From Albifimbria verrucaria (taxonomy: Eukaryota > Ascomycota > Sordariomycetes > Hypocreales > Stachybotryaceae): a DNA stretch of 64,000 nt. Positions 24,738 through 37,214 of the stretch are shown here, piece after piece. The notes beneath the pieces were generated by a model. The model saw only the letters and a list, made by a program, of their open reading frames with translations. It was not told the DNA's origin and made no database searches. Made by a program: the position numbers and the translations under genes. The number at the start of each line of letters is the position of its first letter. Within the stretch, counting starts at the first letter, position 1. The DNA lies in NCBI GenBank assembly GCA_020081605.1, contig JAHREC010000018.1:1178001-1242000 (forward strand), in the 5' to 3' direction.

Positions 24738-25836
24738 GAGCACCACCAAAAGCAATTCTTGGGTTTCACTTTTTTTCTTTCTTTTTTTACTTTATGACTG
24801 GCATACTATTTTAGCATGGCAAACCCGCGAGGTTTATTACGGTCTGGCGTCTTGATGGCAGTTTAGGCTTCTAAACGTGCCTTTTCCTTTTCTTTTGCTA
24901 TGATGGAAAGAAAGACGAGGGAGATGGATGCGAGGCAAAGAGCAAGGTTGAGCGAAGAATGCTCCTTTGGCTCTTGCATTTAATGCCTGATGGTTATTTT
25001 CTTTATATTTATCTTTTCCTTATTTCTCATACTTCATTCTCATGCAGATCTTGCGCGATAGACAGATTGTTCGTGATATAAATATAGCGTCTAAGCATTC
25101 ACCAGACCACATTTATTATACTGTACAGCACAGATACTCTCAAGCTATCACAGTGCAATCATTGTACTAAACTGTACTCCAAATTTTGATAACGTAGATG
25201 AATGATATTGGTGGTATCTACTTCACTCTTCTCCGACTTTGACCGTGGATTCTTATTCGAATAAAATAAGAATATGACTTTAATAGATATGTAAGTATAT
25301 CCTTACCACGGTCTGTTAATATTCTATCAGTTTTCTTATTTTTAACGGATAATTCTCTAAGAGAAACCTAAGGCCTATTGTACTTGGTCTGGGTTACTCA
25401 TTGCTTGCTTCTAAACAAAGCACCGTGTAGAAAGACTGGGTAGAGACAGTGCAAGTACCTCTGTTGTTGGTCGCGTTGCAGCCTGATGGCGGGGTACCCT
25501 GTCCCTTGTGTCTTTTCCTGTGTCTCAAATTGGGGTGTCAGTCGCCAGCGCCGCTTTTAGCGCTGTTCCAGTTGCTGGGGCAATTATGTCATGACCAACG
25601 ACCAAATAAACCCTTGGTGCTTCAACGACCCTGTGAAATCGTGACCTGGGCCAAATTTTTAATTTGCACATGTTTGTGAACGGCCACCGTGACGGCGGAA
25701 AACCAGGGCAGTATTCTCATTTAAGCCCAGGAACAACCTTGCATCTGCAGACAAGCCCGAGTTCCGCTCCAAGTCTACGCCAAACATCCACAACAGTCAA
25801 CATCAAAATCTCAAAGTCCAGCACCAGGCCACCACC
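24738..25836. other. Intergenic region, PCK1 to SNF2 gene
   Basis: PCK1 3' UTR with T-rich tracts at 24765-24790, then an AT-rich segment about 25050-25350 with several AATATT/ATAAAA strings, then the upstream region of the SNF2 gene. No gene was recognised. Confidence 0.6.
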
Positions 25837-28800
25837 ATGGTCACCGAGCGGGCGCCCCCAGAGCGCCGCTGCAATCCATCAGCCCCAACGAAGATGCCGC
25901 GAAGCGAGAGAAGTCACCAGAGAGCGACTCGGACGTGACCGAGCTGCTGCGAGGATGGTCCTCCATCAAGGGCGTCGCACGGCAAGGTTTCGCGCAGCCT
26001 CCGCAGCGTGTTGATTCTTCCTCTTCATCCTCCCAAATGGGCCGTCCGGCATCCGGTCACCCCGAAGATGATCTCGTCTCGTAAGCAAAAGGCGGGAGGC
26101 GGCATCTTCATCAAACAGAGGACGCACCCCGAGTTCCACCTCGACAACAGGGTCACCGGCCCACAACCCCCAAGTACCAGGACCGCAGGCCGCCGCCGAT
26201 GCCTACGTATAGTTCGATTGCATCCGTTGCCTCTACAGCGCGATATACCGACGAAACTTTCTATACGGATCCTGCGAAGGCGAATGCTGATCTGAAGGCA
26301 CTGTTGGAGGGTGGAATGGAAGAAGAGGAAGAGGAGCAGCCAAATGCCGCGGGAAAGCCGGCCGAGAACGCAGCAGACACCCCTGAGACACAACCCAAGA
26401 ACCCAAAAGATGGTACTGTCGAGGGCCTAAAGGTCAAGCTCCTCCCGCATCAAGTCGAGGGTGTGGAGTGGATGCGCGGCCGTGAGCTCGGCCCAGTGAA
26501 GCGAGGGAAAGTCCCCAAAGGAGGTCTCCTTGCCGACGATATGGGTTTGGGAAAGACTTTACAGACTGTCTCCTGATACTCACGAATCAAAAACCAGAGA
26601 AGGATGGTCCAGGATGGAAGAAGCATTTCGAAGGCATTCAGAAGACTACGCTGGTCGTGGCACCCTGGCTCTTATTCGACAGTGGGAGCACGAAATCAAG
26701 GACAAGGTGGAGAGGAGCCACGGACTCAAGGTGCTGGTTCACCACGGTCCGCAGCGTACAAAGAACTTCAAAGACCTAGCTCTCTACGATGTTGTCATCA
26801 CCACATTCCAGATTCTTGTTTCAGAGCATGGCTCTTCATCAGATGCCCCAGATGGCGTCAAGGCTGGCTGCTTCGGTCTGCACTGGTGGCGTGTGGTTTT
26901 GGATGAGGCACATACCATCAAGAACCGCAACGCCAAGGCAACCAAAGCATGTTACGCCTTACGCTCAGAGTACCGCTGGTGCTTGTCTGGTACGCCAATG
27001 CAGAACAACCTTGATGAGCTGCAATCCCTGGTCAAATTCCTGCGTATTAAACCCTACGACGATCTACGAGAGTGGAAAGAACAGATTGACAAGCCTCTGA
27101 AGAGCGGCAAAGGACATTTGGCTATTCGTAGACTGCACAGTCTGTTGCGCTGCTTCATGAAGAGACGTACCAAAGAGATTTTGAAGGAAGACGGTGCCTT
27201 GAATCCTGGTGGCAAGCCATCAGCAGAGGGCGAATCAACTACTACCGGATTCAAGGTAACGCAGCGAAAGGTGGTTACAGTGGCTGCAGAGCTGTCGGCA
27301 GCTGAGCGGAGATTCTATGATCGCCTCGAGCAAAGAGCAGATCGCAGCATGGAGATGATGATGACCAACAAGGTCAACTATGCAAGCGCCTTTACGCTGC
27401 TGCTGCGTCTCCGACAAACATGCAATCATCCCAAGTTGGTCGAGGGCAAGCTAGAAAAGGACAAGGACGCGTTTTCCACCGATACTGGCCGCAAAACACA
27501 GGATGTCAACGTCGATGCCATGGCAGATATGTTTGCTGGTATGGGTCTTACATCAAAGACCTGCGGCATCTGCCGCCGAACGCTGAGCCGGGCCGAGAGT
27601 GATAATGGAGTCGAGACTTGTGCGGAGTGCATTGCTGATCTGGAGGAATTCAACAACCAGGACAGCGTCTCCACGAAGCAGCACAAGAAGAAGTCCAAGG
27701 TTGAAAAGGTCAAGAAGGTTGCAAAGATTGAACAGAAGACGAATGTAGATGCAACTCCTGAACCCAAGAAGGCTGCGCGCCGTCCGCGTAACCGCAATGC
27801 TGTTATAGACAGTGATGATGAGGAGGAGGAAGAAGAAGGTAGCTGGCTTGTCCCGGAAAATGAACGGGGCCAGCTACACTTGGGCAAGGCAGGCGGCGAG
27901 GAAGACGAGAATGCCGAGGGAGGCGGCGATTGGATTGGATCAGAAGATTCGGATGATGACGACACAACCGCTCGCGATCAAAGCAACCTGAGCAGCTTTA
28001 TTGTTGATGATGAGACGGCAAAGAAGGAGTCTGGCTACAAATCTGCAGACGATGCTGGAGATGATGATTCGTTGCTGTCGATTTCTGCGATAACAAAGCA
28101 GTTAGCTTCACAAACGCTGGAAGATCGGGACGAAGAGCCCTCACAAGTTTCTACAACAAAGGAAGAGAGCGAGGACGAGGACGAGGAGGACGAGGATGAT
28201 AGTGGGAGCGGAAGCGAGTCTATGCACGAATCAGACTCTGAAGATGCAGATTCAGAGCTTGACGCGGACCTGCACCGGGCACCTCGCCTCGGCGCTGCAT
28301 CGCGTGTCGCCGCATCATCCAAGATCCGTGAGCTTATCAAGATCCTTCGTCGTGAGGTGCGCGAGCACAAGTTCATCGTCTTCTCGCAATTCACATCCAT
28401 GTTGGACCTCGTTGAGCCGTTCCTGAACGAGGAGGGGTTTGCATTTACGCGCTACGATGGAAGCATGAAGAACGATGCTAGAGAAGAGAGTCTGCGCAGT
28501 CTCCGCGAGGATGCAGACACTCGCATTCTGCTATGTAGTTTGAAGTGCGGCAGTCTCGGACTCAACCTCACGGCGGCGACGAGAGTGGTTATTCTAGAGC
28601 CTTTCTGGAACCCAGTAAGTTTTGTGTACAAGAGACGTTTTGAGCCGAGTTTACTAACCGTTAACCAACAGTTCGTCGAGGAACAGGCCATCGACCGTGT
28701 CCACCGCCTGACCCAGACCGTCGACGTCATCGTCTACAAGCTCACTGTGACCAAGACCGTCGAGGAGCGAATCCTCGCCCTGCAGGACAAGAAGCGCGAG

Positions 28801-29031
28801 CTCGCCGAGCAAACCATCGAAGGCGGCGCGCGCAAGGCCGCGCTCAAGCTCGGCCTCAACGAGATTATTGACCTCTTCAAGCCCGGCTACAACGGCGGCG
28901 ACGACGCGGACCGCAGCATCGTCAGCGTCAGCAGCACCGCGAGCAGCCGCCCGCGCGAGGACCGTCCCGGCAGGGAGAAGAGGCGGGTTGGCGTGAAGCG
29001 CGAGGAGAGCTCCGTGTATGGCAGGAGGTAA
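25837..29031 (+). CDS. SNF2-family ATPase/helicase, Rad5/Rad16-ULS1 type
   Basis: DNA-dependent ATPase of the Rad5/16-like branch, expected in the nucleus for chromatin or DNA repair work. Motifs in order: [36 protein letters not shown], a short Cys4 site (CGIC...CAEC) where relatives carry a RING insert, a long acidic linker with repeated Asp/Glu and Ser, then [32 protein letters not shown] and [14 protein letters not shown] 57 nt intron at 28615-28671 (branch ACTAAC) lies between motifs V and VI, has no stop and keeps frame. The N-terminus is uncertain: from ATG 25837 I need a C at the run in GAPPR and a C near 26169 (PPKYQDR), plus a shift near 26080. Two more C are missing at about 26569 and 26669. 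Roughly 1047 residues after repair. Confidence 0.85.
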
Positions 29032-29596
29032 GGTGGTACGTGTTGAGGTTTTATGGATGAGTGATGATTTGCATGGATATGAGATGTGGGATACACGGAA
29101 CACGGCGTTTTTAGGATGTGGGACTTGGATTGTATGGGTGCTGCTCCTGACAGCAGGGCGATGATTGTTCAATAGACGAGAAGATAAGAGCCATGATGAC
29201 GAAGATTTCTTTTTCTCTCTCGTTATATGTCAAGGCATGAGATTTCATCCGTGTGATATGAAGAACAAAAGCTCATTCTCAGCAAGCGAATGCTAACAAC
29301 CAGGATGGCTTGATGCCCCAATTGTGGGCAGCATTCACAATTTCATGCAAGGCCTTAACGGCATGTTGGGCAATTATCTACAGCGGCACATTGTGATTTA
29401 ATACAGAAGCAAGACAAGAAACTTCATACCATGATCGTAAATATAACAATGCTAAACCTGACTAGATCCATCCACCGTTATGCTCGCCAACATACATGGC
29501 ACCCTATCGAGCGCTGCGAATCCCTCTCTCGAGCCACTCCGCCAATGAGGAAAAGTATCACATGTTTTCATCCCGCAATCGCTCCTGGGTATTTAC
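29032..29596. other. Convergent 3' flanks of SNF2 gene and HSE1
   Basis: 565 bp between two convergent stop codons. No coding signal; probably overlapping or closely spaced 3' UTRs. Confidence 0.6.
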
Positions 29597-31880
29597 TTAA
29601 TAGCCTCCACCGGTGCGGTAGTAGTCGTTTGGCGCTGGCGCGTTCGGGCCATCGTCGCTAGGCGGCACGTACGGCTTGTACTGCGGCTGAGGTGGAGCAC
29701 CGCCGGCTTGACTGGGCAGGCCGTGTCGGGCATCGTGTGGGGACCGGAGATGTTGAGCGGTGCCGGGGCTAGACCGTCGTGAGGGGCTGAGGCGGTTGGC
29801 CGGTGGGCACTGGCGGAGGAGCCTGCCCGGGGGTTGTAGCTCTGGTATTGCGGCTGTTGCGAGTAAGGCGCAGGTGGAGCGCTAGGGTTCCGGGAATCAT
29901 CGTCATCATGCTGTGTGTAGGCGGGACCTCCAAAGGCGCCAGTCTGAGCAGGGCCATGAGGCGCAATGGGCGAGTCATAGACCGATGTTGCGAGCTCCTG
30001 GGCGCCGTAGGTGCTCTGTGGGCGCTGGTCTCCAGGGGCCCTTGTGAATAAGGGTTGGAGTTCTGAGCTGGGGCTTGAGAGTAGGGAGTGTAGTTCTGGC
30101 CGGGCGGCGGTGATGTGTTTAACGGAGCGGGAGGAGCACCGCTCGAAGGGATTCTAGAGGCTGTGTCGTGTGGAGGATATTGCTGCACACCGGGTTGTTG
30201 GCCTCCTGGGCATGCGAGGGCACCTCGGCTCCAGCAACATAGAATGGGGCAGGTGTAGGTTGGTTAGGAGGAGCAAAGTTGGGTGGCGGCGATGAAGTCT
30301 GATAAGGCGGTCGATCTAAACAGATGTTAGGGATTTGCTAGCCGGCTGAAAGGTATAAGGATACAAACCTCCTTGGGGACCTGGTGTGTAGTAACGCTGA
30401 GCATCCTGAGGGGCGGCGCACCCTGAGCAGGGTATGAAGGGCCCGGTGCACCGTAGCCTTGACCAGGAGCTGCTGGTCGCATAGCATACTGGTGATAGTT
30501 GTGCTGAGGAGGATGAGCCATGGAGGATTCGAGCAGTGCTTCGTAGTCGCGTCGGGCTTTGATAAACTTTTCGTTGAGCTGCGTGAAATCATCTAATAGC
30601 CAAGTCAGCCCTTCATCCGTAGTCATGCCTTTCTATCCGGGCTCAGTTCTTACCCTTCTTCTGCGAGTATTTCTCGATGAGCTTGATAAGCTTGGGTCGA
30701 ATAGCTAGCGTCTGGTGGTAGAGTTTCTACTCGGAACATTAGCTGCGTAGTCCTCATCTGGAGCTGATATCTCTTACCGAAATCTCCTCGTTATCCTCTT
30801 CCCTGGGGGCTGTGTTGGATGCGCTCAGCAGCGTCAGAAGCTTCTCAACGTTCTTGATCTCAGCAAACACCTCGGCCTCCATCTGGATCTCACGCTGCAG
30901 CTCTTCGGGTGTGGGATCAGTCAGCTTCTCCACGTAGTTGAGTGGGAAGATGCCCGTCTTGCCACGAAGCGATCCACGCCACCAATCCTTGTAGACGCTC
31001 TCAAGGACCGCAATGACGTCGCCCTTCTTGAACTCGAGCTCCTCGGCTTCGGTAGAGGTAAAATCGTACAAGGCGCGGACCCTGCTCACCGTCGCCGCCG
31101 TCGTTCCGGCGGGCACCACAGGCGCCGGCGAGGCATCCTGCTGCGCACTGGGACCAGCCTGAGAGCTGGACGCAGCCGGGGTAGACTTCTTGCGCTCCTC
31201 GTCCTGCAGACTCAGCTTCAGGGCCATTTGCAGCTCATCCTCCTCCTTTTGCCTGTCGGCGTCTGTGAGACCCTGCTTCTGGGGGCGCTGGGCGCTTGCA
31301 GGGTGGGGTTGGTCTGCTTGAGGCGGAAGTAAGCGTCGTACATGATGCCGAGCTCGGCGTCCTTGCTGAACATGTCGCTCCAGTCCTTCATCTTCTCGAG
31401 AATTTTGGCCTTGACTTGGTTGTGGGTGTTTCGGTCGTTGGCGAGCTTGAGCAGTGCGTCTGTGAATGCGCGGCTGGAGACTTCGCGGTGCATGTTCCTG
31501 CCGCAGTTCTGGCAGAGAGCATGGGCGAGCTAGGAGGGTACTGTCAGTTCGTCCGCGGGAGCGAGGGGCCAGGCGGGGAAGGAAGAGACGGTGTGTTAGT
31601 ACCTCGAGCGTGTAGAGCTGTACGTTGGCATTGCGATGAGCGAGTCGCTTGATCATGCTCTGGACAGCTTCCTTGGGGCCATTTGCGTCGTTGGAGACCT
31701 TGTCGCAGACCTCGATGATGGCGCCCCAGTCCTCGGAGGTGAGGTTCTCGTCGGTCGCCTTGGCTACGGGACGTTAGATTATAGGTTCCGGCGGTCAAAA
31801 ACCCGCAGGCGATGCTCCGGGAGGGCCGGCAACTCACCGATGACTTCGTCAAAGGGCCCAGCTGCAGCAGCTCGAAACAT
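29597..31880 (-). CDS. HSE1: HSE1 (STAM homologue), ESCRT-0 subunit
   Basis: Partner of Vps27 in ESCRT-0; binds ubiquitylated cargo on endosomes and sorts it to the vacuole. Six exons on minus: 31880-31838, 31763-31603, 31529-30778, 30726-30654, 30592-30369 and 30315-29597. Domains: VHS from about residue 5 to 140 (ATDENLTSEDWG, WSDMFSKDAELGIMYDAY), a UIM near 164-180 (EEDELQMALKLSLQDEE), and SH3 near 218-271 (VRALYDFTSTEAEELEFKKG, WWRGSLRGKTGIFPLNYVEKL). A GAT-like coiled coil follows, then a Pro/Gln/Tyr-rich tail ending DYYRTGGGY. Five one-base losses are needed (31281-31285; about 30411-30414; and three in exon 6), giving 658 codons in frame. The ends of exons 4-6 carry normal GT-AG junctions. 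Confidence 0.95.
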
Positions 31881-32883
31881 GGCGGGCTATGACGTTGGGT
31901 GCTACTGCGCGCTGGCAGGCAGCTATGTCTCTGGACTTGTTACGGTGTGAAGGTACGGGCTGGTGAAGGGATATGCGCAGAGACGGAGGGGTTGCGCTCG
32001 GCGTCGTCGAAGCAGCGGTGGGTGTATTAACGGGGAGATTATTTGATGGGGAGGAGGAGGATGGAGGAGGAGAGCATGTGTTCTTGGCCTTAAGATGCTC
32101 CAACGTTAGTACCCGGGCCGTGCTAGCAGATGGCCCAGGCTCCTGCTACGGGCTATTCTCTGTCCTGTACGTATCTATTAGTGGTTACAGCACTACCTTA
32201 TTCTGTACTGGGAGCAACCAAGGTACGTAGCGCTGCAGCTCCCGCGTCATCCAAACGTGGGGCTGAGCTCGCGAGTTCGCCATGCCTTACGTGTTGCGCC
32301 ACGCGCCACAGCCATCCATCACATCACCTTAATCAAGGCCCTTGCTCATGATGCCTGCTCACAACCAACATCACTTTCTCCTCTCGCTTCAGAAATGCTC
32401 CCAGAAATGCCCTCAGAAATGCCTTGCCCGCCAAAACACAGCATGTCACTCGCGAAACAGAACACAGCCATCAACTTCAGCTTTCCACTTTGCTTTTTAT
32501 TCTTCCCTCCCTGTATAGATAGATAATGGCACCCTCTCTCTTATGCTGTACATGTCCGTATATGTCATCGGCTGTCCATATGCTGGCTATCGTAGTAATG
32601 TAAGTAGTATGCAACTTCGCCAACCTCTCTATACAAACACAATGCCATCGGGCCCCGTCCTTTCTTCTCCATGGGTTGGTTCCCTTGGCCCATTCCGCAG
32701 TCCAGTCCGCTTCTACCCTCGTAACTTCCATTCTCTTGTGCCCTTGCAATGTTGTCCCAATGTGCCAGCAGCCAGACCAAGAATAATAAAGCAGACGCCA
32801 TACAACACCATGTTGACAAATCATCTGTGTCTCGTGTCCACAACGGAGACCATGCAATCGAGATACCCAAATCCAAAACTGTT
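31881..32883. other. Intergenic region, ATG13 3' flank to HSE1 5' flank
   Basis: 1.0 kb between tandem minus-strand genes. It contains the HSE1 promoter and the ATG13 3' region. No convincing exon was found; plus-strand frames at 32543-33541 are shadows of ATG13. Confidence 0.6.
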
Positions 32884-35881
32884 TCATAACCACATCTCGG
32901 CGCCCCGGCCTCGCGCTTTGCGCCTCATGATAAGCGCGCCCATAAAAAAAAATCTCACCTCCAATTTACCACCCCCGGCGGGCAGTGCCTCGGCTCTCGG
33001 ACCCGGCCCTGTCGCTGCCGACATGCCCGCCACCCTTCCTTCTTCCAGACTGCGTCTGCCCTGCGCGTCCATCTCGGAAAGGTCAAATACCAGTGGCTCC
33101 TCGTTCACCGATTCATCATCTCCACGGGCCCCGGCCCTGCTCAGCGACCCGCCAAAGCTACCTCGTGAAGAGTGCGGCGGGGTTGGTCTACGTCCGGCCG
33201 CTGCCATCCCCATGTACCGGCGTCGTCCGAATGGCGAGCTTGACTGTGCTGTTGGAATGAGACCGTCTGGCGGGTTGTCCTCAGATGAACCCCGCAACAT
33301 CGCTTCCGAGGGCCGAGACATTGGCATCTCCGTGGCACGCTGCAGGCTGCTCGGCAGACTGTCTCGAACAGTTGACTCCTCCTCCAGCTGCATTCTTCGG
33401 CTCGGCAGCACATTCATCGTCGGAGGTTCGCGATCATCTGCGCCCAAGCTAATGCTGCGATGCGCACCAAAGGCTAATTCATTGTCATCATCTTCAACCC
33501 CAGCCCGACTCTGCTGGGCCACAGAGCTAGCTCGCCGCTGATACGAGCCGGGGCGGGGTGACAATGGAATATCTATAGCGGTTGTTCCTTCTTGCGTAAT
33601 CGTGTTTTCCCTGCTCGCTTCAGGAACTGTAGCCTGTGTTCGCCCTTGTCTTGCCGTGATACGACCCTGTTGAGGAGGGTAATCAATTATTGAGTTCTCA
33701 CTTAGACGGGATGGGATGGCCGGCGTGTGAGGCGTGTGCGGCGACAGAGGCTTGCCCGGAGATGACGAAGCTGATAATGAAGCCGGCGCAACCATTCCCG
33801 GAACGCTCGTTAGCTGTCGGCTAGACGAACTTGAAGAGCGCTGCATCTGTACTGAGGAGGTCATCGAGTCGGTGAGAGCATTGTTGGATTCTTTCATCAT
33901 ATGGAACTTGGATAGCTGAGCCACTGTTCGATTCGTAGCTGATTCACCTCGCTTCGATCCTTCAAAGCTTTTCAGAGTTTTCTTGCTGTCCAAGACTTTG
34001 AGGAAATCTTCAATGGTGTTATCGCCCTCTTCACCTCCAACAGATCCTGAGCTGGCGGCCTCGGCTTCGGCCAACAGACCAGAGCCAGGCTGCGCAACTG
34101 ATGATGCAAGGCTTTGCCTTCCACTACTTCCTTGCTCATCATCACCAGCCCTGCTGGCTCCCCAAACGACAGCCGCCCTCGGCGGTGCGTAAAGCTACTG
34201 CTGTATCGACTCGTCGAGGCCGGTCGTGGTGAGCTAGGAATAGGGGTTTCCTGTGCTACAACCGGAGGACCGCCACGCAGTGAAGCAGGCATACCCGCCG
34301 TAAGAGAAGTGCGATTCCGAGGCTGCTGTAGCGATGGAATACCGGCAAGTCGATTCAACGAATGAGGAGATGCAGGTGACTCTGAGTCGGTTTGGCGGGG
34401 AATTGGCGAGGCTGATAATGATCCAGCCTTGAAAGGTTGGAATGAGGTCGAGAGCCTTCTCGCAGTTGGGTCTCCAGTCCGTAGCGGTGGACGAGCAACA
34501 GACTGTCGTGTGATGGGTAATGAATGCGGGATGTCGACGCCAGTATTAGTTGGCACTGATCCAGGAGGTGAGCTCGTGTCAGAGCCGGGAGGCTTAATGG
34601 CCCGTAAAGCGGACATCGGACTGGTTCCCAAGGGTACGTCTCCGTGGAAGGTAGAAAGGCTTCCATACGTTTGCTGGAGGTCCCTAGGGTCTGGGCGTGG
34701 ACGTGTATCACGTAGTGAGCCAACTTCGATAGCTGACTCGCGCTGTCTCTCGTTGCGCTGTGGTAATGATGGTTTGAAGAAGTTTTCGTCGACGCCCATA
34801 AATCGGGAGCTCAAGAGTGCTTCCGCGTCGTCGACGCGGAAACTACAATTATTCCTATATGTCACCGAGGTGCTTAACCGGCCAACTGGCACTTCAAGAT
34901 CTCCAAACATGTACTCTGCGACAGGGTCTCGCCTTCCATCGACAGAATGTCTGAGCAGATCGAAGCCATCGGTTCTGGTTTCAGATAAACGTATGCGACA
35001 TCGTGGTGTCAGTGCCGGGTGAGTCGCAGTGGCAGCGCTTCTGCTTGCAAACTTCCAGGCTGGCAGTAGTCTGGTGGTGATGAAGAGGGAACGGAAAAAG
35101 ACAATGGCCTTCTTGTAGATTGTTGGCAGGATAGGCCCAAAATCCTCAGAAGGGTTGCTGGAGGCCACCTTGAGCTCAACCTTCCACCTTTCCAGGATGA
35201 CCTCGGTTGTTTTCTTCGGCTCTCCTGTATATAGCTTCCATCGGATGATGCCGAAGCATTGAGCTGTTCCAGCACATCCCATCGTTTACCTTCGTCATCC
35301 ACGATGACTAGGCTTTGCGTGTCTTTGAGGTCGGCAGTGTCGAGGTAGACTTCGATTATCATCGAGGGCGGGTGGTTGTCAAGACTGCCGCAGTTCTTCC
35401 ACGTTTTCAGCTCTTCTCGAAAGTCGTCAATCTCATCCGTCTCTATTTGGTACTAGACGATGCTTTAGTCTCGACACTTCAGATGGATAGCGAGGCAAGC
35501 TTCATACCCATTTGTTGACTTTCCGTTGGCCATTAGAATTACGCGCAGGCTTTACTTTCATTCGAGAGTCGAGTATCAACACGGCAGCTTTGTTATAGAA
35601 GTTCTGCGACATGGTTAGTTTGAGAAGCTCGAGATGGCCGGTCAGCAGACTGCCATACCTGTATTATTTGATCCAATTTCTTCACCGACTCAGCAGGAGG
35701 CGCGGGAGCTGAGGGCAGCTCGTTGGTGGGTGAGCCGACGCCATCGCGGCCGGTTACATTAGATCCGGCCCGTTGCCGAGCTCCAGGAGCGGTTCTCTTT
35801 GGGTGTTGGTTCTCGGGGATTCGCTTGGGGCGCCGATGCCGGGGATGAGACCCGCGGCGAAGCGCGAACTTGTTGATGCAT
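32884..35881 (-). CDS. ATG13: ATG13, autophagy initiation scaffold
   Basis: Regulatory subunit of the Atg1 kinase complex; its TOR-controlled phosphorylation decides whether autophagy starts. Exons on minus: 35881-35659, 35603-35508 and 35452-32884. A HORMA domain lies near residues 75-340: VKKLDQIIQNFYNKAAVLIL at its start, DDFREELKTWKNCGSLDN, MIIEVYLDTADLKD, then PTIYKKAIVFFRSLF and FGDLEVPVGRLS. The rest is a long Ser/Pro-rich disordered tail with TIEDFLKVLDSKKTLKSF, a short conserved segment, and the usual many Ser-Pro sites. Repairs: two bases in the first 75 codons, one near 35207-35215 (ESRKTTEVILERW), and one G at 34160-34163 (LSFGGASRAG). Then 963 codons fit exactly. The last few codons are less certain, because the conserved part ends before LEEGRVAGM. 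Confidence 0.93.
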
Positions 35882-36940
35882 GTCGCCAGGCACAAAGAAA
35901 GGGGAGCTATGGTGTATAAAGGGCTGTGCGGGCGGTGTTACGCATGGATGGAAATGTCGGCCGAGAAACGGGATTGCTCATCCATCGTCAGAGGCAGGTA
36001 TCGGCTTGTGGAGGCAATCGCTTCGTCGGGGTGTAAGCTCGTGCCTTTGGCCGAGAGCAGCCGTGTAGGTCGACAAGGTGTAACGAGTCACAGGCCAAGG
36101 ATCGTTCGTTCACGCCAGAAGAAAGACCTGTGCTCAGGAGCCGAGGAGGAAGGGCGTATGGAAGCCGTGTGAAGGGGCGGCGTCGACGGGTGGACAAACA
36201 AGAGCGGTGACGATTCCACCCGAGCCCAAGGGAAAGGAGACCAAGGGTAGAAAAAACCGGCGATGAATTATGTAAAGGATCCAAACCCAGCTGGGGATTG
36301 TCGGATCGTCTCGTCACGGGCGCTGGTCTACCAGAGTCACTTGTCGTTTGCTACGGCGCCTCGTGATCGGAGCAGGTCAAGATCGGAACGTCATCGGCCA
36401 GAGCCCGAACCCTGCACCTGTAAAACAAAAGGGACGAGATAAGATAGCGAACGAAACAAGACAGGACAGGGTCGCCGGGGAAGGATGAAGCGATGCGAGA
36501 CGAGGCGGCAACGATATTTAGGATGGGCCGCGAGACCAGCAATGGACTGGAGAGAAAAGAAAAACGGGAGATGCAGGTCGAGAGCGAGAGGCAGAAAGGC
36601 AGAGAGAGAGGCCAGACAGAGAGCACGGAAGGCAAAGCTGCAGAGGATGGCCGGGTCGCATGCGGTCGGTACCTACAGCGACAGCGTCACGCAGGCCAGC
36701 AGGGCCAACAGGGCCAACAGGGGACGTGCCCTCAGGTACAGCCCAGGTACCCGTCCCTTCAGGTACTGGCTTGAGCTTGGGTGGACGCAGTCATCGCCAG
36801 CCTCGGTGATGTGATTGCTCCAAACGGGCCAAAGGCGGTGGGCAAAGGGTGGGGCCCCTCCCTGCGCTTCCCCAAGTTACACTGCTTGACTGCTCTGCAA
36901 GAGGTGCTTTGGGGGAAGGGAGGGGATAAGTTAAGGTGCA

Positions 36941-36959
36941 GGACAGGACAGGACAGGAC
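36941..36959. repeat. GGACA pentamer tandem
   Basis: About four units of GGACA in the ATG13 upstream region. Confidence 0.85.
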
Positions 36960-37175
36960 TGGGGCACAAGTGTACAAAGTGTACTTACTCTGCACTCTGT
37001 AATCCGTACTCTGCGCGCTTGTAGCCTGTACCCTCTCGACATCACCTCGTCATCTGGCAGGCAACTCGGCCCCAACCCCAGCAAATCCAGCTGGCTCCCT
37101 AACGTTGCCTATCTGATCTGATCGAGCTAATCTGTACAGCAACCTGCACGTCTACCGTACCAGCTCCTCCACGTA

Positions 37176-37214
37176 TCTACCTACCTACCTACCTCTATCT
37201 ATCTATCTATCTAC
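37176..37214. repeat. CTAC/CTAT tetranucleotide microsatellite
   Basis: Four CTAC units followed by about five CTAT units. A GTAG version of the same tetramer occurs at 43803-43821. Confidence 0.9.

Noticed and set aside
29769..30188. Separate minus-strand gene inside HSE1
   Set aside because: It is the middle part of HSE1 exon 6 in the frame that appears after one missing base.
32543..33541. Plus-strand 332-codon open frame
   Set aside because: It is antisense to the Ser-rich ATG13 tail, lacks any domain, and its codon use mirrors the opposite strand.
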